In this document: one piece after another, positions 7,231-16,175 of the stretch
How the letters are laid out: each line of letters begins with the position of its first letter
Position numbering within the stretch: position 1 is the stretch's first letter
Assembly (NCBI GenBank): GCA_963698535.1
Contig: CAVORD010000001.1
Span: 186,001-250,000 of the forward strand
DNA length: 64,000 bases
DNA from: CAVORD01 sp963698535
Lineage (GTDB): Bacteria; Bacteroidota; Bacteroidia; Bacteroidales; VadinHA17
Direction: 5' to 3'
Notes under the pieces: generated by a model
The model's database searches: none
Told to the model about the DNA's origin: nothing
What the model saw: only the letters and a program-made list of their open reading frames with translations
Program-made: the position numbers and the translations under genes

Positions 7231-10227
7231 ATGAGATATATTATTGTTGCCCTATTATTAACTTCTTTCCAGCTATTGGGACAGAAGACAGTTAACGATA
7301 CCGATTGGTCATCAAAATTCAAATATCGGAATGCAGGCCCTTCCAGGGGAGGCCGTGTAACAACTGTTACCGGAGTGAGAAAATACCCCTCGCATTTCTA
7401 TATGGGTGCTACCGGTGGCGGAGTATGGAAAACTACCGACTACGGAAAAAGCTGGTATAATGTTTCTGATGGTTTTTTTGAGACAGGATCGATTGGTTCG
7501 ATAGCTGTCTTTCAGAAAAACCCCGAGATAGTATACGCAGGAACAGGATCCGACGGTATAAGAAGCAATGTAATTATCGGGAAAGGTATATATCGGTCTG
7601 ATGATGCCGGTAAAAGCTGGAATTTTATCGGCCTGAAAGATGCAGGTCAGATAGGGGCGGTAGTGATTCATCCTGATAACCCTGATATAGTCTGGGTGGC
7701 AGCTATTGGAAACCCCTTTGGTGAAGGAGTGGAACGTGGTCTGTTCAAGACTGTTAACGGTGGTAAAAGCTGGGAAAAAGTTCTGTATATAGGACCTGCA
7801 ACAGGAGTTTGCGATTTAGAAATAGACCCTGGTAACCCCGATATTGTATATGCCTCTGCATGGAGTGTGTTACGTAAGCCATGGACAATAATTTCAGGAT
7901 CGGAGAAGGACGGGATATTCAAATCAGAGGATGGAGGAAAAACCTGGAAGAAACTCTCTGGCGGATTGCCGGAGGGACTGGTTGGCAAGAGTGATCTGGC
8001 CGTGACACCAGCCAAACCCGGAATGATATATGTGCTTATTGAAGCTCCCGGCGACAAGGCCGGACTTTATGTCTCATCCGATTTCGGAAAATCATTTTCA
8101 TTCACCGGATCAAATCCATCACTAATTGAAAGACCATTCTACTATACCAACATTGATGTGGATCCGACAAACCCGGATGTAATATGGGTTAATTGTACAG
8201 GCGCTTTTAAATCAACCGACAGAGGTAAAACATGGAGAAGGCAATCAACTCCTCATGGTGATAACCATGATATATGGTTCAATCCCGACAACCCTGCAAT
8301 CATGATCCAGTCAAATGACGGCGGCGCCAATGTGTCGACCGACGGAGGCCAGACATGGTCAACACAGGATAATCAGCCTACAGCCGAATTATACCAGGTG
8401 GATGTTGATGATCAGTTCCCATACTGGCTCTACGCCGGACAGCAGGATAACTCAACCATTGCTGTGCCTTCACAGATTACTTACAGCATGCCCGGAGGAC
8501 CAACTGCATACTGGATAGAGATAGGAGGATGTGAAACAGGACCGGCGGTGCCCAAGCCAGGTAACCACAATATAGTTTATTCCAATTGCAAGGGCCGGTT
8601 CGGACGTTACAATAAGCTGACAGGTCAGGAGTGGCAATATAGTGTGGGTGCTGCAAATATGTACGGACATAATCCCATTGATCTGAAATACAGGTTCCAA
8701 AGAGTATCACCCATAATTGTTTCAACACATAATCCGGGTGTTGTTTATCATGCTTCTCAGTATCTGCATAAAACAATGGATGAGGGGGTTACATGGGAAA
8801 CTATCTCCCCCGATCTTACAGCTTTTACACCTGAGACACAGGTAGCCTCTGGCAGTCCCATCACCCGTGATATCACAGGCGAAGAGTTCTACAGTACCAT
8901 CTATGCTGTTGCCGAATCTGAGATCAAAGAGGGTCTTATCTGGACAGGTTCGAATGATGGCCCCGTATTTGTCACAACCGACGGAGGAAAAGAATGGACA
9001 AATGTGACCCCAAAACAAATGCCGGCAGGAGGAAGAGTACAAACAGTAGAGCCTTCTGCCCATAATCCCGCAAAAGCCTATTTTGCGGCTTACAGGTACC
9101 TCCTTGATGATTGGAAACCATATGTTTACATGACCAGCGACTATGGTAAAACATGGAAGCTATTGACAGACGGAACGAACGGAATTCCCGCAGATGAACC
9201 AGTAAGGGTTATAAGGGAGGATGATACCAGGGAAGGCTTGCTTTTTGCCGGTACTGAAAAAGGTGTTTATGTAAGTTTCAATGATGGTACAAAATGGTTC
9301 AGATTCAGTCAGAATCTTCCGGTGGTACCAGTTACCGATATAAAAATAGTAAGAAACGACCTTGTTCTCTCAACTATGGGACGCTCCTTCTGGATAATGG
9401 ATAACATGGCTTCGCTCAGAGAGTTCGATCCGGAGAAAGTTCCTCAGTCAATGACACTTTTTAACCCGGAGGTTACTGTGCGGCTACGTAATAATTACAA
9501 GGCAGAGATCGATTATTTTCTGCCATATCAGCCCGAAAGTCTGACCCTCACTATCCTCGATTCCCATAATAACATTGTGAAGTCATTTAAGGGATCATCG
9601 TTAAAATCAGCGGCCACTCCTGCACAAGAGGGAGCATCATTCAGAGGAAGAAGTCAGGTACAGAGCCAGCTGACACTCGATATGGGAATTAACAGGTTTG
9701 AATGGGATTTGAGAGCAGAAGGGCCTGTATCATCGAGGAGATCATCAGGACCTGTTGTCCCTCCGGGTAAATATTTTGTCAGACTAAACGATGGCAAGAG
9801 CGAGTTGACCGTAATGCTGGATATAGTCCCGGACCCTGCAATTATGGATGATGGGGTTTCGATAACCGATATGGAAGAGCAGTTCAGGATCGCTAATATG
9901 GTCGGTGATCTGGTAACCAGAGTAAGAGATCTTGAGCAGGTTGTTGAACAAAACCTGTCGGAGCTCCGGGCCAAGGCAGAAGGAGGACAAAAACTGAAAG
10001 CCTCGGAGAAGAAAGTTATGGATAAGCTACAGACTGTCAGTAAGTTGATTGTTACAGAAGATGGTCCCTACACTCAGCCTATGTTATCGGATCAGGTATC
10101 ATACCTCTACTCCATGGCCCTCTCCAGTGAGCAGAAGACAGGCAAGGAAACAGTGAAGAGATATGAGGAATTGCTGGCTCAGGTATCACAATATGAGGCA
10201 GTTGTGGAAGATATTCTAAAAAAGTAG
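7231..10227 (+). CDS. Secreted Asp-box (BNR/VPS10-like) beta-propeller protein
   Basis: A 998-residue protein with a signal peptide (cleavage after about LLGQ, residue 18). About ten Asp-box motifs S/T-x-D-x-G-K-x-W are spread over residues 60-650 (TTDYGKSW, SDDAGKSW, SEDGGKTW, STDRGKTW, STDGGQTW, TTDGGKEW, TSDYGKTW). They indicate one or two sialidase/sortilin-like beta-propellers. Residues 730-830 look like a beta-sandwich and the last 120 residues are coiled-coil-like helices. Homologues are often annotated as glycosyl hydrolases, but no catalytic residues can be assigned, so function is open. It has no clear T9SS C-terminal domain. Confidence 0.8.
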   Translation: MRYIIVALLLTSFQLLGQKTVNDTDWSSKFKYRNAGPSRGGRVTTVTGVRKYPSHFYMGATGGGVWKTTDYGKSWYNVSDGFFETGSIGSIAVFQKNPEIVYAGTGSDGIRSNVIIGKGIYRSDDAGKSWNFIGLKDAGQIGAVVIHPDNPDIVWVAAIGNPFGEGVERGLFKTVNGGKSWEKVLYIGPATGVCDLEIDPGNPDIVYASAWSVLRKPWTIISGSEKDGIFKSEDGGKTWKKLSGGLPEGLVGKSDLAVTPAKPGMIYVLIEAPGDKAGLYVSSDFGKSFSFTGSNPSLIERPFYYTNIDVDPTNPDVIWVNCTGAFKSTDRGKTWRRQSTPHGDNHDIWFNPDNPAIMIQSNDGGANVSTDGGQTWSTQDNQPTAELYQVDVDDQFPYWLYAGQQDNSTIAVPSQITYSMPGGPTAYWIEIGGCETGPAVPKPGNHNIVYSNCKGRFGRYNKLTGQEWQYSVGAANMYGHNPIDLKYRFQRVSPIIVSTHNPGVVYHASQYLHKTMDEGVTWETISPDLTAFTPETQVASGSPITRDITGEEFYSTIYAVAESEIKEGLIWTGSNDGPVFVTTDGGKEWTNVTPKQMPAGGRVQTVEPSAHNPAKAYFAAYRYLLDDWKPYVYMTSDYGKTWKLLTDGTNGIPADEPVRVIREDDTREGLLFAGTEKGVYVSFNDGTKWFRFSQNLPVVPVTDIKIVRNDLVLSTMGRSFWIMDNMASLREFDPEKVPQSMTLFNPEVTVRLRNNYKAEIDYFLPYQPESLTLTILDSHNNIVKSFKGSSLKSAATPAQEGASFRGRSQVQSQLTLDMGINRFEWDLRAEGPVSSRRSSGPVVPPGKYFVRLNDGKSELTVMLDIVPDPAIMDDGVSITDMEEQFRIANMVGDLVTRVRDLEQVVEQNLSELRAKAEGGQKLKASEKKVMDKLQTVSKLIVTEDGPYTQPMLSDQVSYLYSMALSSEQKTGKETVKRYEELLAQVSQYEAVVEDILKK

Positions 10228-10270
10228 TAAATATTCTGCCTGTTGATTAAAAAAAGTCTATATATTGAAC

Positions 10271-10278
10271 TATATTTG
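10271..10278 (+). promoter_or_regulatory. -7 element for pdaD-speB
   Basis: TATATTTG matches TAnnTTTG exactly. The predicted transcript start is near 10285, leaving a leader of about 40 bases. No TTTG lies at the ideal distance upstream, so the call rests on the -7 box alone. Confidence 0.45.
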
Positions 10279-10325
10279 CATCCCAATTAAAATTAGTATT
10301 AACCCACAATGACTTTATGACATAG

Positions 10326-10928
10326 ATGAAGGAATTTGTTTTGAGCGACTTACACCCCGGTACAGGGATCGAGGGTTTAAATTTGTCCCAAAAAGGATTC
10401 ATAGTCGGTAACCGTGTTCCCAAAGACTATTTTATTACTACAGGAATCGGTGAAAGTGACATCACAGTGCACGCAGGTTCATACCATCTCGCATTGAAAG
10501 ACGCAGGTATAGAGATGGGAAACATTATGACCTATTCTTCAATTCTTCCAGGTATTGCCAGAGAAATTCAGAAACCAGCTAACCTCACACATGGTGAAGT
10601 TATGGAATCTATTATGGCCGTTGCCAATGGTAACAGGGGAGAAAGGGTGTCAGCCGGGATTACTTTTGGATGGCTTGTCGACAGAGAGAGCGATAAGCGT
10701 TATGGGGGACTGGTATGTGAACATAACGGTAACTACCCGGAAGAAGAGCTTGAGAATCTTCTTAAGGCCAGTATAAACGAGCTTTACCAGAACGGTTTTG
10801 AAGAGAGATTCCGTCTGGAAGACATTAGGATGATAAAACAGTCATTTGTGCCCAGAAAGACGTATGGTACTGCCCTCGTGGCCCTCTGCTTTACAAATTA
10901 CTTTTATCCGATATTAGGAACAATTTGA
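10326..10928 (+). CDS. pdaD: Pyruvoyl-dependent arginine decarboxylase
   Basis: A 200-residue protein of the pyruvoyl-dependent arginine decarboxylase family, which converts arginine to agmatine and CO2. The self-cleavage site is visible as YSSILPG with Ser71-Ser72; the second serine becomes the pyruvoyl group after autocleavage into beta and alpha chains. Other conserved features are the early GIGESD segment, THGEVMESIMAV, and the GLVCEHNG strand in the alpha chain. It lies 10 bases before agmatinase, so the pair makes putrescine from arginine. Most Bacteroidota use the PLP-type SpeA enzyme; this is the type known mainly from archaea and Chlamydia. Confidence 0.93.
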   Translation: MKEFVLSDLHPGTGIEGLNLSQKGFIVGNRVPKDYFITTGIGESDITVHAGSYHLALKDAGIEMGNIMTYSSILPGIAREIQKPANLTHGEVMESIMAVANGNRGERVSAGITFGWLVDRESDKRYGGLVCEHNGNYPEEELENLLKASINELYQNGFEERFRLEDIRMIKQSFVPRKTYGTALVALCFTNYFYPILGTI

Positions 10929-10938
10929 TATATACCCG

Positions 10939-11775
10939 ATGAACTTCGGAGGAGAAGAAGTTGTGTATGGGTTCGACGAGTCTGAGATCGTCATTCTTCC
11001 CGTACCTTACGATGCAACAAGTTCATGGCAAAGAGGATCCCAAAAGGGTCCTCATGCTTTATTGGAGGCATCGGTTAACCTTGAATGGTATGACCTGGAA
11101 ACAGATACCGAAGTTCAGCTCCGGGGGATACATACTCTTCCGCCACTGGTGCTAAGTGATGATCCAGCGCTAATGGTTGAAATGGTTAAGACTAATGTGC
11201 TTGACCTTTTAAATGCAGGCAAGTTTCCGGTTACAATAGGAGGGAACCACTCCGTATCCATCGGGGCAATTAAGGCGGCTGCACAATTCTATGGTGAAAT
11301 ATCTGTGCTGCAGCTTGATGCCCATGCAGATATGAGAGAATCTTATCTCGGATCGCCTTTCAATCACGCCTCAGCAATGGCCCGTGCCCGGGAGGTAGCC
11401 CATACAGTGCAGGTAGGAATAAGGAGCGTAGCTGCAGAAGAGCTTGAGAATACCATGGCGGGTAATATCTTTCCGGCTCAGGATCTCTACTACCACCCTG
11501 AATTGTACAAAGAAGCAGCATCAATACTTAGGCCCAGGGTCTATATTACAATAGATCTGGATGCTTTTGATCCCTCAATTATGCCATCAACAGGTACACC
11601 GGAACCAGGGGGACTGCTCTGGTATGAGGTTATTGATTTTTTGAGACTGGTAGCTTCAACCCGCGAAATAGTTGGATTTGATATAGTTGAACTCTTACCT
11701 GACGATTCAAATAAAGCACCTGATTTTATGGCGGCGAAGCTTCTCTATAAGCTGCTTACTTATAAATTTCTTTAA
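10939..11775 (+). CDS. speB: Agmatinase (ureohydrolase)
   Basis: A 278-residue binuclear-manganese ureohydrolase with all four family signatures: GGNHSVSIG, LDAHADMRE, FNHASAM, and the long motif containing DLDAFDPS and GTPEPGG. Agmatinase hydrolyses agmatine to putrescine and urea. The assignment over arginase rests on the pdaD gene directly upstream. Its stop shares four bases (TTAA) with the stop of the convergent mazG gene. Confidence 0.92.
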   Translation: MNFGGEEVVYGFDESEIVILPVPYDATSSWQRGSQKGPHALLEASVNLEWYDLETDTEVQLRGIHTLPPLVLSDDPALMVEMVKTNVLDLLNAGKFPVTIGGNHSVSIGAIKAAAQFYGEISVLQLDAHADMRESYLGSPFNHASAMARAREVAHTVQVGIRSVAAEELENTMAGNIFPAQDLYYHPELYKEAASILRPRVYITIDLDAFDPSIMPSTGTPEPGGLLWYEVIDFLRLVASTREIVGFDIVELLPDDSNKAPDFMAAKLLYKLLTYKFL

Positions 11776-12557
11776 AGAGGGTTGTCCTCCTTCTTTGCTT
11801 CTTCCCATATTATATTCATCTGCTCAAGATTCATGTCATGAAGCGATAAACCTTGCCTGAGAGTTTTCTCTTCCAGATAGTTGAATCTCTTGACAAACTT
11901 GCGGTTAGTCTTCTCAAGTGCTGCTTCCGGATCGATATTGTAAAGTCTGGCTGCGTTGATAATTGAGAAGATGAGATCACCGATCTCCGATTCCAACTCT
12001 TTTGTATTACCCTCGGCAACCTCTTTTTTTACTTCGTCCAGCTCTTCTGTTACCTTGTCCCATATTTGCTCCTTCTTGTCCCAGTCGAATCCTACTCCGC
12101 GCACCTTCTCCTGTATCCTGTTTGCTTTTACAAGGGCAGGCAGAGAGCCAGGGACTCCCGATAGTACAGGTTTGAAACCATTGTTTTCAGTGATCTTAAG
12201 TTTTTCCCAGTTATCGGCCACCTCTCTGGCTGAATTGAGTTCCACGTCTCCAAAAACATGGGGGTGCCTGTAGATAAGCTTTTCATTTATTCCTGCCAGA
12301 ACATCAGCTATGTCGAATTTGCCCTTTTCATTACCTATTTTGGCATAGAAGACAAGGTGAAGCATAAGGTCACCAAGTTCACCTTTTATCTCATCGTCAT
12401 CGTTATTGAGAATAGCATCGGCAAGCTCATAAGTCTCTTCTATGGTCAGCTTCCTGAGGGTTTCGTTGGTCTGGCTCATATCCCACGGGCACTTTTCCCT
12501 TAAAGTATCCATTATATCGAGTAATCTTGAAAATTCACTCAATCTCCTGTCTTCCAT
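11772..12557 (-). CDS. mazG: Nucleoside triphosphate pyrophosphohydrolase MazG
   Basis: A 261-residue protein with two tandem MazG domains. The first holds CPWDMSQTNETLRKLTIEETYEL and the metal motif EIKGELGDLML; the second holds ELDEVKKEVAEG and LESEIGDLIFSIINAARL. The EExxE and ExxD metal ligands are present in both halves. It hydrolyses NTPs and dNTPs to monophosphates and pyrophosphate for nucleotide-pool cleaning. It lies 18 bases downstream of the SAM-hydrolase-like gene on the same strand. Confidence 0.94.
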   Translation of the reverse strand: MEDRRLSEFSRLLDIMDTLREKCPWDMSQTNETLRKLTIEETYELADAILNNDDDEIKGELGDLMLHLVFYAKIGNEKGKFDIADVLAGINEKLIYRHPHVFGDVELNSAREVADNWEKLKITENNGFKPVLSGVPGSLPALVKANRIQEKVRGVGFDWDKKEQIWDKVTEELDEVKKEVAEGNTKELESEIGDLIFSIINAARLYNIDPEAALEKTNRKFVKRFNYLEEKTLRQGLSLHDMNLEQMNIIWEEAKKEDNPL

Positions 12558-12575
12558 AATTCTGCTAAGCTGATT

Positions 12576-13370
12576 TTAAAAAAGTTTGTCTTTGGAGTTG
12601 GTCTGCTTAACTCCTTCTATTCTGATCGATGATCCTGCACTCAGGTCAAAGAGTTGTGCAATATTACCTCCATTGATAGCTATCTCCAGCAGATCCAGAG
12701 AGTTGAAATGTGCTATCAGGTCTCCTACTGGTTCAGAGGAGTAACTGGGACTTATTCGATCGATCCTGTGCTTGTTGTACTGTACAAGGATCTGAAATTT
12801 TTTATCACCAAAAACCCTGTGGAAAATATCCCTTGTAATATTTGTTATTGCATTGCCATAGGAATCGATGAAGATAACACTTCCCGAAATTACGCTACTG
12901 TCTATTGTTGCCCTTAAAGGCATCTTCTCCACGTATTTGTCAGTAATTTCTCCTATTTCATCTATCTCCTTGCCATTCGCCAGTTGCGAGGCTATCTCTG
13001 CGTATTTCGATATCTCATCTGTTCCCTCTTCAACTTTGACAAATGCCATCTTTTCGGGAGGGGCATTGAGGATAAGGCTGAACAAACCGTTGTCTGATCC
13101 TATAAAGAAGTGGTCTCTGGCTTTTGCAATTATAATAGAACTCTCCTTTCCGGGATCGGTATGTACGCATATGATGTGGATGGTTCCCGGAGGGTACGAT
13201 GAGAAAGTGTTTCTCACAACAAAGGCTGCATGCTGAAGGTTGAATGGCGTAAGGGAATGTGCATTGTCGATTATTCTTACTTCAGGGCATAGTGTGGAAA
13301 TAAGCCCTTTAAGCTTACCCTGGTAATAATCGGAAGCGTTCCATTCTGTGGTTAAAGTAATTAGAGACAT
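12576..13370 (-). CDS. SAM hydroxide adenosyltransferase (DUF62 family)
   Basis: A 264-residue member of the chlorinase/fluorinase superfamily. The N-terminal half shows LITLTTEWNASDYYQGKLKG and the cis-proline-type segment YPPGTIHIICVHTDPG, followed by FFIGSDNGLFSLI. The C-terminal beta-barrel contains SVIFIDSYGNAITNI. Non-halogenating members hydrolyse S-adenosylmethionine to adenosine and methionine, which is the likely activity here; the long loop of true halogenases is not evident. The physiological role is unclear. A minus-strand -7 box lies at 13390-13397. Confidence 0.88.
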   Translation of the reverse strand: MSLITLTTEWNASDYYQGKLKGLISTLCPEVRIIDNAHSLTPFNLQHAAFVVRNTFSSYPPGTIHIICVHTDPGKESSIIIAKARDHFFIGSDNGLFSLILNAPPEKMAFVKVEEGTDEISKYAEIASQLANGKEIDEIGEITDKYVEKMPLRATIDSSVISGSVIFIDSYGNAITNITRDIFHRVFGDKKFQILVQYNKHRIDRISPSYSSEPVGDLIAHFNSLDLLEIAINGGNIAQLFDLSAGSSIRIEGVKQTNSKDKLF

Positions 13371-13389
13371 GCGCTAAAAAAACATAACA

Positions 13390-13397
13390 CAAAGATA
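13390..13397 (-). promoter_or_regulatory. -7 element for the SAM hydrolase-mazG pair
   Basis: The minus strand reads TATCTTTG, an exact TAnnTTTG match. The predicted start lies near 13383, 13 bases from the ATG at 13370. No clear TTTG box lies upstream. Confidence 0.45.
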
Positions 13398-13489
13398 AGC
13401 TTCTACAGAAAATTAGACTTATTTTGCAGAGAAGGGAGTGTTTTTTTTCAAAATAAACTTTTCTTATTTTTAACAGGCAGTATATCTGA

Positions 13490-14482
13490 ATGATAGAGAG
13501 GGTAATAGAAATTGAGGGAATTGAACCCGTTGTAGTTGTTGGAGTCAACAATTCACAAATCGACAAAATACAGAGCCTTTTTCCAAAATTAAAGATCATA
13601 TCCAGGGGAAATCTGATAAAATGTATGGGGGAGGAAGAAGAGGTGACCCAATTTGTAGAGAAGATGGGCGATCTGATAAACTTTGCCATAAAGTATAACA
13701 AGCTTACTGAGGAGGACACAGAGAGCATACTTCTTGATCCTGAGCATAGGGTAAACTCAGTTAGCGGTGATTATGACGGAATACTTGTTTTTGGGACAAG
13801 CGGAAAAGGGATCAAGGCGCGAACAGTCAATCAGCTTAAACTGGTAAAGGAATATTCCCTCAACGACCTTCTCATTGCTGAGGGCCCTGCGGGTACGGGT
13901 AAAACATACACAGCCATAGCACTGGCGGTGCGGGCACTGAAAAACAAGGAGGTGCGAAGGATAATCTTGTCGCGACCGGCTGTGGAAGCAGGTGAGAGAC
14001 TTGGATTCCTGCCCGGTGACCTGAGGGAAAAACTTGATCCGTACCTACAGCCCTTATATGATGCCCTTAACGATATGGTGCCTTCGCGTAAACTTGAATC
14101 ATGGTTTGAAGACGGAACAATACAGATCGTACCCCTTGCATTTATGCGCGGAAGAACACTTGAAAACGCCATGGTTATTCTCGATGAGGCCCAGAATGCG
14201 ACGATAAATCAGCTAAAAATGTTCCTCACAAGAATGGGTAATAACTCAAAATTCATCGTCACCGGCGATACTACACAGATAGACCTGCCTAAAAGGGGAG
14301 ATTCGGGATTGTATCAGGCAATTAAATTGCTGGGAGGGATAGAAGGTATATCCATTGTCAGCTTCGACGATAGAGACATAGTAAGGCATAAGCTTGTTAA
14401 GAGGATAGTTAAAGCCTACGAAAATGGCGATAATGGTAATGGTAACGGGATATCAGCAGACGAAAGTAAAATAAGTGAATAG
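13490..14482 (+). CDS. phoH: PhoH family ATPase
   Basis: A 330-residue protein with an N-terminal KH-like region (IKIISRGNLIKCMG) and a PhoH P-loop domain: Walker A GPAGTGKT (132-139), FMRGRTLENAMVILDEAQNA containing Walker B, and GDTTQIDLP. PhoH-like proteins are SF1-helicase-like ATPases linked to RNA metabolism and ribosome maturation. It starts divergently from the SAM-hydrolase gene and is followed by purC after 5 bases. The Asn-Gly-rich C-terminus (NGDNGNGNGIS) is probably disordered. Confidence 0.93.
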   Translation: MIERVIEIEGIEPVVVVGVNNSQIDKIQSLFPKLKIISRGNLIKCMGEEEEVTQFVEKMGDLINFAIKYNKLTEEDTESILLDPEHRVNSVSGDYDGILVFGTSGKGIKARTVNQLKLVKEYSLNDLLIAEGPAGTGKTYTAIALAVRALKNKEVRRIILSRPAVEAGERLGFLPGDLREKLDPYLQPLYDALNDMVPSRKLESWFEDGTIQIVPLAFMRGRTLENAMVILDEAQNATINQLKMFLTRMGNNSKFIVTGDTTQIDLPKRGDSGLYQAIKLLGGIEGISIVSFDDRDIVRHKLVKRIVKAYENGDNGNGNGISADESKISE

Positions 14483-14487
14483 CGAAT

Positions 14488-15432
14488 ATGGAAAAAGCAA
14501 TTGTGACAAGCGATTTTAATTTCCCCGGACAAAAAAAGGTCTACAGAGGAAAGGTGAGAGATGTATACTATGTTGGAGATAACCAGCTACTTATGGTTGT
14601 CAGTGACAGGATTTCAGCATTCGATGTGGTCCTGCCCCGGGGTATCCCCTATAAGGGTCAGGTACTGAATCAGATAGCCTCTAGATTCCTGGATCTTACA
14701 AGCGATATAGTGCCTAACTGGAAAATTGCTACTCCCGATCCAAACGTTACAGTGGGACATATGTGTGAGCCTTATCCTGTAGAGATGATAGTAAGAGGGT
14801 ACCTTACAGGCAGTTCATGGCGAACATATAAGAGTGGTGAGAGAGCAATTTGTGGTGTGCCTGTACCTGAAGGGATGAAGGAACATCAGAGGTTCCCGGA
14901 ACCTATCATTACCCCGACTACAAAGGCTGACCAGGGATTGCACGATGAAGATATTTCAGCTGAAGAGATCATTAGGAGCGGACTGGTTTCAGAAGAGGAG
15001 TACAGGATGCTGGAGAAATACTCCATGGAGCTGTTTAAGAGGGGTACAGAGATAGCTGCAAAAAATGGTCTGATACTCGTTGACACAAAATATGAGTTCG
15101 GCAAAAAGGACGGGAAGATCTATCTCATCGATGAGATACATACACCCGACTCCTCACGCTATTTTTATCTTGAAGGTTATGAGGAGCGCTTTGCAAAGGG
15201 AGAGGCCCAGAAACAGCTCTCAAAAGAATTTGTAAGGGAGTGGCTCATGGAAAACGGCTTCCAGGGTAAGGAAGGTCAGACAGTGCCTCCTATGAGCGAT
15301 GAACTGGTTGAAAGCATCTCCGAGAGATACATTGAACTCTATGAGCGAATAACAGGAGAGTCATTTGTAAGAGCCGATATCGCAGATATCCCCGACAGGA
15401 TAAGAAGGAATGTTTTAAACTGGCTGGGTTAA
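14488..15432 (+). CDS. purC: Phosphoribosylaminoimidazolesuccinocarboxamide synthase
   Basis: A 314-residue SAICAR synthetase (long class), which joins CAIR and aspartate using ATP in purine synthesis. Family motifs are YRGKVRDVYYVGDNQLLMVVSDRISAFDVVLP near the N-terminus, VEMIVRGYLTGSSW, and DTKYEFGKKDGKIYLIDEIHTPDSSRY in the C-terminal half. It is probably co-transcribed with phoH (5-base gap). A strong terminator follows at 15450. Confidence 0.96.
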   Translation: MEKAIVTSDFNFPGQKKVYRGKVRDVYYVGDNQLLMVVSDRISAFDVVLPRGIPYKGQVLNQIASRFLDLTSDIVPNWKIATPDPNVTVGHMCEPYPVEMIVRGYLTGSSWRTYKSGERAICGVPVPEGMKEHQRFPEPIITPTTKADQGLHDEDISAEEIIRSGLVSEEEYRMLEKYSMELFKRGTEIAAKNGLILVDTKYEFGKKDGKIYLIDEIHTPDSSRYFYLEGYEERFAKGEAQKQLSKEFVREWLMENGFQGKEGQTVPPMSDELVESISERYIELYERITGESFVRADIADIPDRIRRNVLNWLG

Positions 15433-15449
15433 CATGAAAAAGCAATAAA

Positions 15450-15490
15450 AAAAAAGGAGAGTGGCATTGGGTTACTCTCCTTTTTTATCT
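15450..15490 (+). terminator. Rho-independent terminator after purC
   Basis: GGAGAGT (15456-15462) pairs with ACTCTCC (15474-15480), extended by six A-T pairs (15450-15455 with 15481-15486), around an 11-base loop. The T-run TTTTTTAT follows directly. It separates the phoH-purC operon from the redox operon. Confidence 0.85.
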
Positions 15491-15556
15491 CCTGACTAAT
15501 CGGTGAAAATAGGGAAATATTCTTTAATGGTTATAAATAAGGAGCATGTTTTAAAA

Positions 15557-15568
15557 AAATCGCGATTT
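15557..15568. promoter_or_regulatory. Perfect palindrome upstream of the redox operon
   Basis: AAATCGCGATTT is a perfect 12-base palindrome 78 bases before the first gene of the NuoE/NuoF/fusion operon, with an imperfect -7 box (AATTTTTG, 15596-15603) between them. It could be an operator. No regulator is recognised from it. Confidence 0.35.
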
Positions 15569-15645
15569 GAGGGAGAGAGTCATTGTTTACCTCAAAATTT
15601 TTGCATAATTGGTACTCTTTTTAAAGACCAAAAATATACCCATCT

Positions 15646-16164
15646 ATGAGAGTAAAGCGAATAACCAAAGAAGGAGCTGGCCAGCCATCCGATGCTGCCG
15701 ATCTTTCGATGCTCGATCCCCTGATTAAGAAATACAAAGGTGTGAAAGGCAATATGATACCACTGCTTCAGGGAGCACAGGCTATTTATGGTTACATACC
15801 CAAAGAGGTGTTTGAAAAACTGGCTTCCGAAACCGGACTTAAGCTAAGTGATATGTACGGTGTAGCAACTTTTTATGCTCAGTTCAGACTTAATCCGGTG
15901 GGTAAGCACATAATTAAGGTGTGTCATGGTACCGCTTGCCATGTTCAGGATGCCGACTCAATAAGTATCGCAATAAGGGAATATCTCAAGATCAAGGACG
16001 GCGAAACAACACCTGACAAAATCTTTACTCTTGAGTCGGTCGCATGCCTTGGTTGCTGCTCACTTGCACCGGTAATGGCAGTAGGCGATGAGACATTCAG
16101 TAAGCTGAATGGCAAGAGCTCGGTCAAGATCATAAGGGATATTAAATTATCAGAAAAGAATTGA
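15646..16164 (+). CDS. NuoE-like [2Fe-2S] subunit of a soluble NAD(P)-linked complex
   Basis: A 172-residue protein with the NuoE fold: an N-terminal helical bundle (MIPLLQGAQAIYGYIP, YGVATFYAQF) and a thioredoxin-like [2Fe-2S] domain with ligands Cys93, Cys98, Cys134 and Cys138 (VCHGTACH, ACLGCC). In bifurcating complexes this subunit passes electrons to or from the NuoF-like flavoprotein. It is the first gene of a three-gene operon. It resembles the hydC product at 29461-29946, but the surrounding genes show it belongs to a different complex without an H-cluster. Confidence 0.92.
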   Translation: MRVKRITKEGAGQPSDAADLSMLDPLIKKYKGVKGNMIPLLQGAQAIYGYIPKEVFEKLASETGLKLSDMYGVATFYAQFRLNPVGKHIIKVCHGTACHVQDADSISIAIREYLKIKDGETTPDKIFTLESVACLGCCSLAPVMAVGDETFSKLNGKSSVKIIRDIKLSEKN

Positions 16165-16175
16165 ATCATAAACCA

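Noticed and set aside
16161..16175. TTG start for the NuoF-like gene
   Set aside because: It overlaps the preceding stop and two ATG codons follow within 21 bases at the conserved N-terminus.
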